From Oxalobacteraceae bacterium (GTDB lineage Bacteria > Pseudomonadota > Gammaproteobacteria > Burkholderiales > Burkholderiaceae_D), in contig JANXTY010000061.1 in NCBI GenBank assembly GCA_025352145.1, positions 62,001 to 126,000 of the forward strand: a DNA stretch of 64,000 bases, written 5' to 3'. Position numbers and translations under genes: made by a program. Positions 1 to 8,699 of the stretch are shown piece after piece. Every line of letters begins with the position of its first letter. Positions within the stretch are counted from its first letter, which is position 1. The notes below the pieces were generated by a model. It saw only the letters and a list, made by a program, of their open reading frames with translations. It was not told where the DNA came from and searched no databases.

Positions 1-319
1 CCATGTTCATTGCCGTTGTTGTGAGCAATTGTTTGAACGCGGAAAATTTGTCGTGTATACCTTGATACACGTGTGCGATTCCCAGATCGGCCGCCCGACG
101 TGCGACGATGGTGGATTGGCGCGCGCTGATAATGGCGGTAGCAACACCTGAATGCTGCAACTGTTTAATACCTTGACCATCAAGCACGTTGAAGGTTTTG
201 AACACTTCACCCTCAGGGCCAAAATGCAGACTGCCATCGGTGAGAATACCGTCTACATCGAAAATCATGAGCCGGATTTTGGCAGCACACGCCACGGCAC
301 GGTTGATATCACTTTGCAT
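1..319 (-). CDS. kdsC: 3-deoxy-D-manno-octulosonate 8-phosphate phosphatase (C-terminus beyond window)
   Basis: KdsC removes the phosphate from Kdo-8-phosphate in the cytoplasm, the third step of Kdo synthesis for lipopolysaccharide. Translation of the minus strand from the ATG at 319-317 gives 106 codons before the window edge. The HAD motif I is clear near residues 17-30 (MIFDVDGILTDG, both catalytic Asp present), followed by the family's LDGQGIKQL and ISARQS segments; HAD motif II lies in the latter. The start codon overlaps the kdsD stop in a TAATG junction, so the two genes are probably translationally coupled and act in consecutive pathway steps. The missing part is the C-terminal 65-75 residues. 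Confidence 0.93.
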   Translation of the reverse strand, partial: MQSDINRAVACAAKIRLMIFDVDGILTDGSLHFGPEGEVFKTFNVLDGQGIKQLQHSGVATAIISARQSTIVARRAADLGIAHVYQGIHDKFSAFKQLLTTTAMNM

Positions 320-1347
320 TAGATGACCTTGGCGCGTGTCAGGTCATGGATATGCAGCGCACCCACGAGCTTGCCATCTGCGTCGGCGACCAGCAATTGG
401 TTGATGCGAAACTCTTCCATAAGCGCGACTGCATCCACCGCTAAACGGTTGGGGGCAATCGTGTGAGGATTGATGTGCATGACATCGGCAATAGAAATTT
501 TTGTAAAATCTTGCACGTTCTCAATCAAGCGGCGCAAATCACCATCGGTAAATACACCGATGGCATGAAATTCCTCGTCCACGATAGCGGTCATGGCGAT
601 GCCTTTTTTGGTAATTTCAAGCAAGGCAGAGGAAAGGGATGCTTTAGCGGTCACTGCTGGAATCGCGTCGCCACTGCGCATGACATCGTGTACATGGGTG
701 AGCAAGCGGCGCCCCAGTGCGCCGCCAGGATGTGAGCGTGCAAAATCTTCTTCACGAAAGCCGCGCGCATCTAGCAAAGCCACCGCTAGGGCATCACCCA
801 ACGCAAGGGTTGCCGTGGTGCTTGCGGTGGGGGCTAAATTAAGGGGGCAGGCTTCTTTGTCGACGGAAACATCCAGATGGACGTTGGCGAGTTGCGCCAG
901 ACCGGAGGCGGCATTGCCTGTCATCGCGATCAGTGTTGCACCCATACGTTTAATGATGGGGACGATAGACATTAATTCGGCCGTTTCGCCGGAGTTGGAA
1001 ATGGCGATGAAAGCATCATCTGAGGTAATCATCCCCAAGTCGCCGTGGGCGGCCTCGGCAGGATGGATGAACAAAGCGGGGGTGCCGGTGGACGCTAGTG
1101 TGGCAGCAATCTTGCGAGCGATGTGGCCGGACTTTCCGATGCCAGACACGACCACGCGGCCGTTGCAGTTTAATAGTAGCCCGACGGCTTGTGAAAAGTG
1201 GTTGTCGCTTGCTGTCGCCAATCGCGTTTTTAGTGCGATGATAGCATCGGCTTCGATTTGCAGCGTTTCGCATGCAAGTTGTAAGGCGCGCTCTGCATTT
1301 TTTGTGTCGAAAATTTTCGGCATGTTTTTTTCATGGGGTACACTCAT
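319..1347 (-). CDS. kdsD: Arabinose-5-phosphate isomerase (SIS + two CBS domains)
   Basis: KdsD converts ribulose-5-phosphate to arabinose-5-phosphate, the committed precursor of Kdo. The 342-residue product has an N-terminal sugar isomerase (SIS) domain at about 45-180, with the family segments VVSGIGKSGHIARKIAATL and ISNSGETAEL, and two CBS domains at about 220-275 and 285-342. Length matches the family (about 325-330) if the start is the second ATG at 1323 (MPKIFD); the ATG at 1347 adds eight residues. Neither has a clear Shine-Dalgarno sequence. It is directly upstream of kdsC and divergent from the antiporter gene across about 96 bases that must hold both promoters. Confidence 0.93.
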   Translation of the reverse strand: MSVPHEKNMPKIFDTKNAERALQLACETLQIEADAIIALKTRLATASDNHFSQAVGLLLNCNGRVVVSGIGKSGHIARKIAATLASTGTPALFIHPAEAAHGDLGMITSDDAFIAISNSGETAELMSIVPIIKRMGATLIAMTGNAASGLAQLANVHLDVSVDKEACPLNLAPTASTTATLALGDALAVALLDARGFREEDFARSHPGGALGRRLLTHVHDVMRSGDAIPAVTAKASLSSALLEITKKGIAMTAIVDEEFHAIGVFTDGDLRRLIENVQDFTKISIADVMHINPHTIAPNRLAVDAVALMEEFRINQLLVADADGKLVGALHIHDLTRAKVI

Positions 1348-1443
1348 GCGGAAAGTATAAACGAATTACCAAAGCAAAAAACTTGCCAGTAAAATTTTGC
1401 CGTCACAAAATCCAAAAAAATGATTTAACTTAACCTTGTATTT

Positions 1444-3429
1444 ATGCATTCAGCTCTTGAACTGACTCTCCTTTTGCTTAGCGCTGCGGTCCTTGGCGTT
1501 GTTGTTTTTCGTATGATGCATTTGCCGCCGATGCTGGGATATTTAGTCGTCGGTATTTGTATAGGCCCTCATGGTTTGGGCCTGATCGAAGAGAGTGAGA
1601 CGACGAGTAAGCTGGCAGAATTCGGTGTGGTTTTTTTAATGTTCTCGATCGGACTGGAATTTTCACTCCCCAAGCTGTTATCTATGCGGCGCACGGTATT
1701 CGGTCTCGGCATGGCCCAAGTATTGCTGACCATTGGGGTTACCACGCTATTGGGTTGGGTGGGTACGATGCTCCTTCCCAAGTATGTCAATGTCAGTTGG
1801 CAGGCCGCGTTTGCACTGGGCGGTGCATTGGCGATGTCCTCGACGGCCATCGTGTCGAAATTGCTGACTGAACGTCTTGAGCTGGAAAGTCCCCATGGAC
1901 GAAAAATCATGGGTATTCTGCTGTTTCAGGACTTAGCTCTCGTCCCTTTGCTAATCTTGATCCCTGCTTTAGCCAGCAACACTGGAAACTTACTACCCAT
2001 TCTGGCCTTGGCGGCTGCAAAGGCGGGAATTGTTTTGGTTTTACTATTATTTTTGGGACATAAGCTGATACGCAGATGGTTTCAGATTGTTGTTAAGCGG
2101 CGATCACAAGAGCTATTCATGCTAAACCTCTTGTTGATCACATTGGGGGCAGCGTGGATTACGGGCAAGGCAGGTTTGTCACTGGCACTGGGGGCCTTTG
2201 TCGCTGGAATGCTTATTTCTGAAACTGAATATAAACATCAGGTGGAGGAGGACATCAAGCCATTCCGTGACGTCTTGCTAGGCCTGTTCTTTATTACCAT
2301 TGGGATGTTGCTTAATGTGCGCCTCGTGCTTGAGAACTGGTCGCTGGTGTTGATGTTTTTGCTGGTTCCTGTGATGTTGAAATTTTTTCTGATTGCTTCG
2401 CTTGCGCGGTTGTTCGGTGCTTCATCCGGTGTGAGTATGCGAACCGGTTTGGCATTAGCACAGGCGGGCGAGTTTGGTTTCGTGCTATTAAATCTTGCCG
2501 GGGGGATGAAGTTAGTTGACCCGCTCATCGTCCAGTTGATTCTCGCGTCTATGGTCCTGTCGATGTTGATCGCGCCTTTTATCATTGCTAAATCCGATCT
2601 GCTCGTGATGAAATTTTTATCCAACGAGTGGATGATGCAGTCGTTGGCCTTGACCCAGATTGCCAGCCGTACTATGGCAGCGCAAAAACACGTAATCATT
2701 GCCGGTTTTGGACGCAGTGGCCAAAGTCTGGCAAAGCTGCTGGAAGAAGAAAACATTGCCTACCACGCGCTTGATTTGGACCCAGAGCGAGTACGCGAAG
2801 CACAGGCAGCGGGTGCCAACGTATCTTACGGAGATGCTGCCCGGCGTGAAAGTCTGGTAGCGGTCGGGATTCATCGTGCCGCAGCATTGGTGGTCACTTA
2901 CGCCAGTACGCCCTCGGCGCTCAAGGTGCTATATTTTTCACATGAACTGGCGCCCAGTTTGCCCGTTATTGTGCGTAGTCACGATGATACCGATCTCGAT
3001 AAGCTTAGGGCTGCCGGCGCAGCGGAAGTGGTGCCGGAGGCCCTTGAGGGCAGTTTGATGCTAGCGTCCCACGCTTTGGTCATGCTGGGTGTGCCATTAC
3101 GTCGGGTAGTGCATCGGGTGCAGTCTGCACGCGACGAGCGCTATGCTTCTCTGCGGGGTTATTTCCACGGCGCTGACGATGTTAACGATGATGCTGAGCA
3201 TTTACACGTGCGTTTGCAGTCGGTCACACTGTCGGATGAAGCCCAGGCGATCGGTAAATCGGTAGAAGATCTGAATTTAGCGGCGCTGGGCGCCGAAGTG
3301 ACAGCAGTACGTCGTGCGCGCAAACGGCTTGATGTATCGCCTGGCTTAATTCTGTTGGCCGGAGATGTCATTGTGTTGCGGGGTGCGGTAGAAGGTTTGG
3401 CACGCGCCGAAGGGTGTCTGCTACGATAA
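1444..3429 (+). CDS. Kef-type K+/H+ antiporter (CPA2 family) with TrkA-N and TrkA-C domains
   Basis: Inner-membrane monovalent cation:proton antiporter of the CPA2 family (KefB/KefC/YbaL type), normally involved in K+ efflux and pH or electrophile protection. The first 390 residues are very hydrophobic and form about 12-13 membrane segments. Residues 415 onward start a Rossmann-type TrkA-N domain (VIIAGFGRSGQSLAKLL, dinucleotide-binding GxGxxG), and about 582-660 look like a TrkA-C ligand-binding domain. The 661-residue length fits KefB/YbaL homologues from betaproteobacteria. The ATG at 1444 has no strong ribosome binding site. It is transcribed alone and convergently with the next gene. Which KefB/KefC/YbaL paralogue it represents cannot be told from sequence by eye. 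Confidence 0.88.
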   Translation: MHSALELTLLLLSAAVLGVVVFRMMHLPPMLGYLVVGICIGPHGLGLIEESETTSKLAEFGVVFLMFSIGLEFSLPKLLSMRRTVFGLGMAQVLLTIGVTTLLGWVGTMLLPKYVNVSWQAAFALGGALAMSSTAIVSKLLTERLELESPHGRKIMGILLFQDLALVPLLILIPALASNTGNLLPILALAAAKAGIVLVLLLFLGHKLIRRWFQIVVKRRSQELFMLNLLLITLGAAWITGKAGLSLALGAFVAGMLISETEYKHQVEEDIKPFRDVLLGLFFITIGMLLNVRLVLENWSLVLMFLLVPVMLKFFLIASLARLFGASSGVSMRTGLALAQAGEFGFVLLNLAGGMKLVDPLIVQLILASMVLSMLIAPFIIAKSDLLVMKFLSNEWMMQSLALTQIASRTMAAQKHVIIAGFGRSGQSLAKLLEEENIAYHALDLDPERVREAQAAGANVSYGDAARRESLVAVGIHRAAALVVTYASTPSALKVLYFSHELAPSLPVIVRSHDDTDLDKLRAAGAAEVVPEALEGSLMLASHALVMLGVPLRRVVHRVQSARDERYASLRGYFHGADDVNDDAEHLHVRLQSVTLSDEAQAIGKSVEDLNLAALGAEVTAVRRARKRLDVSPGLILLAGDVIVLRGAVEGLARAEGCLLR

Positions 3430-3461
3430 GACACAGGGCGCTCTTCGAGCATATAGACGCT

Positions 3462-4625
3462 TTATTCGTAGCTGGTCACCCGATTACGGCCGTTTTCTTT
3501 GGCTTCGTACAACGCGTGATCCGCTTTTGCCACGAAATGCTGCGCCGCTGATTCAATTGACTCGGTTCGGTCAGTTTCCGTAAATGTCGCGACGCCAACC
3601 GACACGGTTATTCGGAGATTTTCCCCTGAACTCAGATGGAAAGGCCGTTCTGCAACACTGGCTCTGATACGTTCCGCTACGCGCATCGCATCTACCGGTT
3701 TTGCTGCTATAAGCAAGGCCACAAACTCTTCTCCGCCGTAACGTCCCATTGCGTCGGATAAGCGCAGTTCGGCGTTGATTCGTGTAGCCACTTCGCAGAG
3801 CACCTCATCTCCACCCAGATGTCCGTAGGTATCGTTGACTTTCTTGAAATGGTCGATGTCGATATACATGCAAGACAGACCATATTCCTGCCGCCGGGCC
3901 CGGCCAATTTCTTCCAGCAGACGCCGATCCAAATAGCGTCGGTTATAGACGCCCGTCAAAGGATCGGTCAAACCGATATATTTCAAAAATTCGTTGCTGA
4001 TTACATTCTCAAGACAGATCGCGATAATTGAGGCCATGTGTTCAAGGAAATCTGTCGCTAGGCTTGGCGTAAAGCGGGATGTATCAAGACTTCCCAGGTT
4101 GAGGGTGCCTATTAATTTTTTATTGCGTAACAAGGGAACAATGGCAATGCTTCCCGGTGTTGGGGCGGATGTGGGAAACATCGTCCTGTGCTGCGGCTCA
4201 TGGAACGACCCCATCGAAGGTCGATATGTCGGCCGGTTCATTGGACCTAGCCGGGCCTCAGATTCGACAAAAATGAGATGGGGGAAAGCTTGAAAATCGA
4301 TGCCAAGATTGCCAATGACGGTACGGATGTCGGCACCTTGATCTATCAGCGTCAAAGTGACCACGTCTAGATCTGAGCTGGCAGGAAGTGTTTGAAAAAT
4401 ACTAGTGAGTAATTCATTGAAACTACCAGCGCCTACGATCTCTAGATCAAAGGCTTGATGGCGGCGCATTATTTGATGGTTGTGCGCGGCTTGCTCAAGC
4501 AGATCATCCATTTTTGCACGCAGTGCCTGGTTTTCAGTCGTCAAGTTAGGCGACATCGTCGTGCGCTCTGGATGAGATCCTAAAGAGGGAATTATTTCGG
4601 AATCTTGAGTCACGTTAAATGGCAT
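3462..4625 (-). CDS. Diguanylate cyclase: DUF484/GAF-like sensor + GGDEF
   Basis: Soluble cytoplasmic diguanylate cyclase predicted to make c-di-GMP. Residues about 30-205 resemble the DUF484 GAF-like domain (heptad-rich start, then IVPLLRNKKLIGTLNLGS). Residues 215-387 are a GGDEF domain: LTDPLTGVYNRRYL, DIDHFKKVNDTYGHLGGDEVL, then the active-site GGEEF at 297-301. The product-inhibition I-site RxxD (RLSD, 288-291) sits exactly five residues before GGEEF, so feedback inhibition is expected. I chose the ATG at 4625 because AAGG lies five bases upstream; an in-frame ATG at 4640 adds five residues but has no visible ribosome binding site. There is no membrane segment and no EAL domain. Confidence 0.88.
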   Translation of the reverse strand: MPFNVTQDSEIIPSLGSHPERTTMSPNLTTENQALRAKMDDLLEQAAHNHQIMRRHQAFDLEIVGAGSFNELLTSIFQTLPASSDLDVVTLTLIDQGADIRTVIGNLGIDFQAFPHLIFVESEARLGPMNRPTYRPSMGSFHEPQHRTMFPTSAPTPGSIAIVPLLRNKKLIGTLNLGSLDTSRFTPSLATDFLEHMASIIAICLENVISNEFLKYIGLTDPLTGVYNRRYLDRRLLEEIGRARRQEYGLSCMYIDIDHFKKVNDTYGHLGGDEVLCEVATRINAELRLSDAMGRYGGEEFVALLIAAKPVDAMRVAERIRASVAERPFHLSSGENLRITVSVGVATFTETDRTESIESAAQHFVAKADHALYEAKENGRNRVTSYE

Positions 4626-4887
4626 ATTAACCTTGCTCATGCGCTTTTGGGAAAGCCGGTATTGAACAGAATTTGTTTTTTTGAGACGCTAAAATGCGGT
4701 AAGAAAATGACTATGTTCGTTAAGGTTGTGTGACATAACGTTGGCTCTATCACGGAAACGAGAATTCTGCATATATTACGCTTTGTGATAATTGCCCGCA
4801 ATACACGTTTTTTCTCCTGATTTTTTAAGGAGATCAGTGGGCCATTTTTGGGGCGTTATTGCCCCGATCCCGAGAGTCAAATTTGGC

Positions 4888-5150
4888 TTAAGGTAGCGGC
4901 TTTCGTACATAGTAAATATCCCACGTCGCTTCCTCGTATTGGGCAAAACCATGACGCTGGTAGATTCGAGGCGCTTGCTACGCAAGGCCCCCACGCGAAC
5001 GGCCAGTTTCTCCTTATCCGCATTCTTAAAAATAGGTTGCAACACCGCAGTACCGATGCCCTTACCTTGATAATTTGGATGAACGTAAAGGTGGTCAAGC
5101 CATAGACCCGACTCAATCGTTTTCACAACGAAAAAAGCGTTTCTCTTAAT
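4888..5150 (-). pseudogene. GNAT-family N-acetyltransferase remnant (5' truncated, frameshifted)
   Basis: The minus strand encodes the C-terminal half of a GNAT acetyltransferase in two frames. Frame one reads ...SGLWLDHLYVHPNYQGKGIGTAVLQ (acetyl-CoA loop QGKGIG) up to VGALR near 4982. The family then continues in another frame as YQRHGFAQYEEATWDIYYVR and stops at 4888-4890. One base appears to be missing near 4975-4985. Upstream, the frame is open only back to the stop codon of the neighbouring glutathione transferase gene, so the N-terminal 60-80 residues are absent and no start with a ribosome binding site is visible. A sequencing error could explain the frameshift but not the missing N-terminus. 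Confidence 0.8.
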
Positions 5151-5174
5151 GTGAATATGCCGTGGGCAATTGGG

Positions 5175-5861
5175 TTAAGACATAATTACGGGGCCGCCTA
5201 TTTTGATCGCACGCTGATATGCTGGGCGATTCACCATCACGTCGCGGTAGGCCGATAAATGTGAAAATTCGCTGACATCTTTGCCGCGTGCCAGACCAGC
5301 TTCAACCGCAAAGCTCATTTGGAAGTCGGCTATCGTCAGGTTGTCTCCCGCAAACCACCTGTGGTTTGCGAGGTGGGCGTTGAGAAATGCAAGTGCAGTT
5401 GCTATATTGGGATCGATTAATTTGGTTTGTACTTTGGCGCACAGCTGGCGTGCTATCGGACGGACAAAAAAAGGCATTGGTTGGGTAGGGATGGTCACAA
5501 ATACCAGTTTCATCATCAACCAGTTCATCATCGAACCTTCAGCATAATGCATCCAGTACCGGCATTGACGATACTCGGACGTGCCTGGTGGTGGCTGCAA
5601 CTTGGCAATGCTTTCCTTGCCAAGATGCCCGTATTGTTCCACCAGATATTCCAGAATTGCTGCCGATTCCGCAACGGTGACATCTCCATCTGTGATTACA
5701 GGCGATTTGCCCAGCGGATGAATCGCCTTTAGCGCCGGCGGCGCCAGTCGCGTTTTTTTGTCGCGCTGATAGCACACGATCTCGTAGGGAATTTGCAGTT
5801 CCTCCAACAACCAGAGGACGCGTTGCGAGCGGGACGTTTCAAGGTGGTGGAGCGTTAGCAT
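5175..5861 (-). CDS. Glutathione S-transferase family protein
   Basis: Cytoplasmic glutathione transferase-like protein of 228 residues. Residues 1-80 form the thioredoxin-like domain (start MLTLHHLETSRSQRVLWLLEEL, with the glutathione-binding PVITDGDVTVAESAAIL segment containing the conserved ES pair). Residues 90-228 are the helical C-terminal domain, including the N-capping-box-like LTIADFQMSFAVEAG. The substrate is unknown. It resembles the yeast Gtt1/bacterial GST group in which Ser rather than Tyr near residue 10 is catalytic, but this is inference. The gene ends where the degraded acetyltransferase remnant begins and lies just downstream of tRNA-Arg on the same strand. Confidence 0.88.
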   Translation of the reverse strand: MLTLHHLETSRSQRVLWLLEELQIPYEIVCYQRDKKTRLAPPALKAIHPLGKSPVITDGDVTVAESAAILEYLVEQYGHLGKESIAKLQPPPGTSEYRQCRYWMHYAEGSMMNWLMMKLVFVTIPTQPMPFFVRPIARQLCAKVQTKLIDPNIATALAFLNAHLANHRWFAGDNLTIADFQMSFAVEAGLARGKDVSEFSHLSAYRDVMVNRPAYQRAIKIGGPVIMS

Positions 5862-5987
5862 GGGGCTGACATTTTCAGATCAGGTTTGAATAATATTGGG
5901 CTCAGCGTCAATCAGGTCACTGCATTCGCACCCAGTACAAAATTATGATTCTTGTTTCAAAATAATGGGGGGGATTTATTTTTTTAT

Positions 5988-6063
5988 TGGTGCGGCTGGC
6001 GGGGATCGAACCCACAACCCCTGGCTTCGGAGGCCAGTACTCTATCCATTGAGCTACAGCCGC
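5988..6063 (-). tRNA. tRNA-Arg (anticodon CCG)
   Basis: On the minus strand the sequence folds as a complete cloverleaf. The acceptor stem is GCGGCTG/CAGCCGC (6063-6057 with 5998-5992), the discriminator is A and the 3' CCA is encoded at 5990-5988. The D arm is AGCTCAATGGATAGAGT. The anticodon stem CTGGC/GCCAG carries loop CTCCGAA, so the anticodon is CCG (arginine, CGG codons). The T arm is GTGGGTTCGATCCC with the TTCGA loop. No intron or mismatch is evident. Confidence 0.96.
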
Positions 6064-6260
6064 GCGGGAGGAATACAAAAGAGAAACGAAGGATACCGTT
6101 TTTCTCGGTTGTCGTCCATGTAAAAGCAGCCAATTTCCGTTCCAAATATAGTTCATTGCGTCTATAATTCCGGGTTTGGTGCCGGTTTGCGCTGCGATTG
6201 GTTGACGCATTCGCCGAGGGTGAGCACATTGCACTGGTTTAAATTTGTTCCGAGGAAATT

Positions 6261-6800
6261 ATGAACGACGCGCACGACGACCATGAATCTGTAATCAAAA
6301 CGCCTCAGCAATTGATCGTTGCGATAGCTGCGGCCTTCATCGTACCAATCATTATTATTGTATTGCTGGTGCAGTATGTCACTGGCGAAAAGAAGATAGG
6401 CGCAGGGTCGCAAGCCCAATCGCCTGAGGCAGTTGCAGCGCGCATCAATCCAATTGCCGATGCTGGGTATTTGTTGAAAGATGCAAACGGACCTAAAGTG
6501 CTCTTGTCGGGCGAGGCCGTTTTCACCGCTACCTGTGCTGGTTGTCATACTGCCGGATTACTTGGTTCACCTAAAGTGGGAGATGCGGGTGCTTGGTCTG
6601 CTCGTGTTGCGCAGGGGTACGATACTCTGGTCAAACATGCGATTCAGGGTATTCGCGGAATGCCTGCCAAGGGCGGCAATGCGGATTTGGATGATGACGA
6701 GGTTGCTCGGGCTGTTGTATTCATGGCCAATCAGTCCGGGGGGAAATTGAAAGAACCTGCAGTGAAAGTGATTGCAGCATCTGCAACGGCTGTTAAGTAA
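6261..6800 (+). CDS. Membrane-anchored class I cytochrome c (c5-like)
   Basis: Small monohaem cytochrome c of 179 residues. Residues 1-19 are cytoplasmic, 20-42 form one hydrophobic anchor (IVAIAAAFIVPIIIIVLLVQ), and the remainder is periplasmic. The haem-binding CAGCH motif occurs near residues 91-95 (TCAGCHTAG), and the axial Met is probably in the RGMPAKGG segment, as in cytochrome c5/cbb3-associated cytochromes. The ATG at 6261 has GAGGAAA just upstream. It is probably an electron carrier delivering electrons to a terminal oxidase or another periplasmic partner, but no partner gene is adjacent. The gene is followed by a strong terminator. Confidence 0.9.
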   Translation: MNDAHDDHESVIKTPQQLIVAIAAAFIVPIIIIVLLVQYVTGEKKIGAGSQAQSPEAVAARINPIADAGYLLKDANGPKVLLSGEAVFTATCAGCHTAGLLGSPKVGDAGAWSARVAQGYDTLVKHAIQGIRGMPAKGGNADLDDDEVARAVVFMANQSGGKLKEPAVKVIAASATAVK

Positions 6801-6823
6801 ATCATTCAATTGCGTTGGAATTG

Positions 6824-6864
6824 CGTACAAAAAAAGCCGGTCATTGATCGGCTTTTTTTGTACG
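6824..6864 (+). terminator. Rho-independent terminator after cytochrome c gene
   Basis: A near-perfect palindrome: CGTACAAAAAAAGCCG, a nine-base loop, CGGCTTTTTTTGTACG. The GC stem is flanked by A and T runs, so it could work in both directions; it lies 23 bases after the stop codon. Confidence 0.9.
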
Positions 6865-7062
6865 TAACGTTAACGAATTAATAGTAATAGCGCTTTTGAG
6901 AAAAAACGAACAAGGGGTGTCTTTCGCATCCGTGTTAGATCGGCTGTTCTAGTGCCGGTGAGTGCTGGTGTATGGCACATTCTACAGATCAACTTTGCAT
7001 AAGTCCTGCCAAGCGATAATGATTGGCGATAATTTTAATTCCATGTGGAGACAAGGATCTGT

Positions 7063-8583
7063 ATGAAGGTTTTTCTTCCCCCATTCAAATTGATCCAACA
7101 GGGTATTGGCTTCATTTTTTTTGTTAGTGCGTCCTTCATTCAAGCCGCTGAGCCGGTCCACATCACTTTGCTTCAGCTAAATGATGTCTACCAGATTAGC
7201 CCTGTGGATAAGGGAAAAGCGGGCGGACTGGCACGGGTTGCCTCCCTTAAAAAGAAAATTGTTCAAGAGTCTCCGCATTCCTTGTTGATACTTGGCGGCG
7301 ATACCTTGTCGCCATCGGTTGCATCCAATACCTTTAAAGGTGAGCAGATTATTGCAGCGTGGAATGCGGTGGGTTTGGATATTGCTGTGTTGGGTAACCA
7401 TGAGTTTGACTTCGGCCCTGAAATACTTAAAGCGCGTATCAAAGAATCGCAGTTCTTGTGGCTGGGGGCTAATGTGATTGATCGTGTGACGTCGCATCCA
7501 TTTGGCGGCGTCAAGGCAACTGAAATGCGCGTGTTTGAGGGCATTAAAATTGGATTTGTTGGTGTAGTCACCGACGACACGCCCAAGTCCTCCAAGCCGG
7601 GTGAGGGCATCCAATTTATCGATCCCATTGCGAGCACTCGGCGCGAGGCTATACGCTTGCGTCAGCAGGGTGCGAATATTGTCGTTGCCGTCACGCATCT
7701 GAGCATGGAGATCGATCGCAAGCTTGCTGCAACCGGTGTGGTTGACCTTATCCTCGGCGGCCACGATCACACTTTATTGCAATCGCTGGCCGGGCATACG
7801 CCAATTTTCAAGATGGGTTCCGATGCGCGTACGCTGGGCCGGATTGACCTTGTCGTCAATCGCAAGACCAAGCATCTCGATTACATCAATTGGGATTCGA
7901 TTCCGGTTACCGATATGACGCCCGATGAACCTTCCGTGGCCAAGGTCATAGAGAGTTACGAAAGCAAACTGGCGGTGTTGCTCGATATGCCGGTAGGTGA
8001 GACCGCCGTGCCCTTGGATGCACGCCAAGAAGCGAATCGGTCGCGAGAAACTAACTTGGGAAGTTGGCTGGCGGATATTTATCGTTACTCGGTGCAGGCC
8101 GATGTGGCGATCATCAATGGCGGTTCAATCCGTTCTAACGCCATTGTCGAGGCGGGTAAGCTTACCAAGCGCGATATATTGACGCTGCTGCCATTTGAAA
8201 ATCCCATCGTCAAGTTACAAATTTCAGGCCAGGTCTTGCGGCGTGCGCTGGAATACGGAATTGCCGAGACGGAAAATAAGGAAGCTGGCCAATTTCCTCA
8301 AGTCTCTGGATGTCGATTTAGTTACGATGCACGTTTGCCTAAGGGTGCACGCATTACCGACATCCGCATAGCGGACGTGCCGCTCGACGAGCAGGGCCAA
8401 TATTCGGTGGCGCTCAATAGTTATCTTGCAGGTGGTGGCGATGGTTATGCCATGTTTAAAGGCCTACCCTACTTGATCAGTCCCGAGAACGCGTTATCTG
8501 AAACAGCTGAAGTGATTGAGGCATTGGCACATCAAGGTAAAATTTCCCCTAAGGCAGATGGGCGTATAGTGCGGATGAATTAA
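7063..8583 (+). CDS. Secreted bifunctional metallophosphatase/5'-nucleotidase
   Basis: UshA/5'-nucleotidase-family enzyme that should hydrolyse nucleotides in the periplasm to nucleosides and phosphate. Residues 1-30 are a signal peptide. The metallophosphatase motifs follow in order: LNDVY near residue 40, GGDTLSPS, GNHEFDFG, THLS and GGHDHTLL. The C-terminal 5'-nucleotidase domain has NLGSWLADIYR, NGGSIRS and the substrate-binding SYLAGGGDGY. Length (506) fits the family. I chose the ATG at 7063 because AAGGA sits five bases before it; a GTG at 7045 is in frame but lacks a binding site. The usual DxH of motif I reads D-V-Y here. Confidence 0.9.
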   Translation: MKVFLPPFKLIQQGIGFIFFVSASFIQAAEPVHITLLQLNDVYQISPVDKGKAGGLARVASLKKKIVQESPHSLLILGGDTLSPSVASNTFKGEQIIAAWNAVGLDIAVLGNHEFDFGPEILKARIKESQFLWLGANVIDRVTSHPFGGVKATEMRVFEGIKIGFVGVVTDDTPKSSKPGEGIQFIDPIASTRREAIRLRQQGANIVVAVTHLSMEIDRKLAATGVVDLILGGHDHTLLQSLAGHTPIFKMGSDARTLGRIDLVVNRKTKHLDYINWDSIPVTDMTPDEPSVAKVIESYESKLAVLLDMPVGETAVPLDARQEANRSRETNLGSWLADIYRYSVQADVAIINGGSIRSNAIVEAGKLTKRDILTLLPFENPIVKLQISGQVLRRALEYGIAETENKEAGQFPQVSGCRFSYDARLPKGARITDIRIADVPLDEQGQYSVALNSYLAGGGDGYAMFKGLPYLISPENALSETAEVIEALAHQGKISPKADGRIVRMN

Positions 8584-8699
8584 CGCTTGTTATGCTTTGC
8601 CACAGACAAGGTAATCTGGCTGCGTTATTCTTTGAAATGTGATGAAAAATTACGTGTAGTATCCCATCTGCAATCGCCTCCATGAATAAGGCTAAAGCT

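Noticed and set aside
593-1360. 255-residue plus-strand frame opposite kdsD
   Set aside because: Antisense to a clear kdsD gene; Ala/Ser-rich composition with no recognisable family.
2238-2756. 172-residue minus-strand frame opposite the antiporter gene
   Set aside because: Shadow of the antiporter; no ribosome binding site or homology features.
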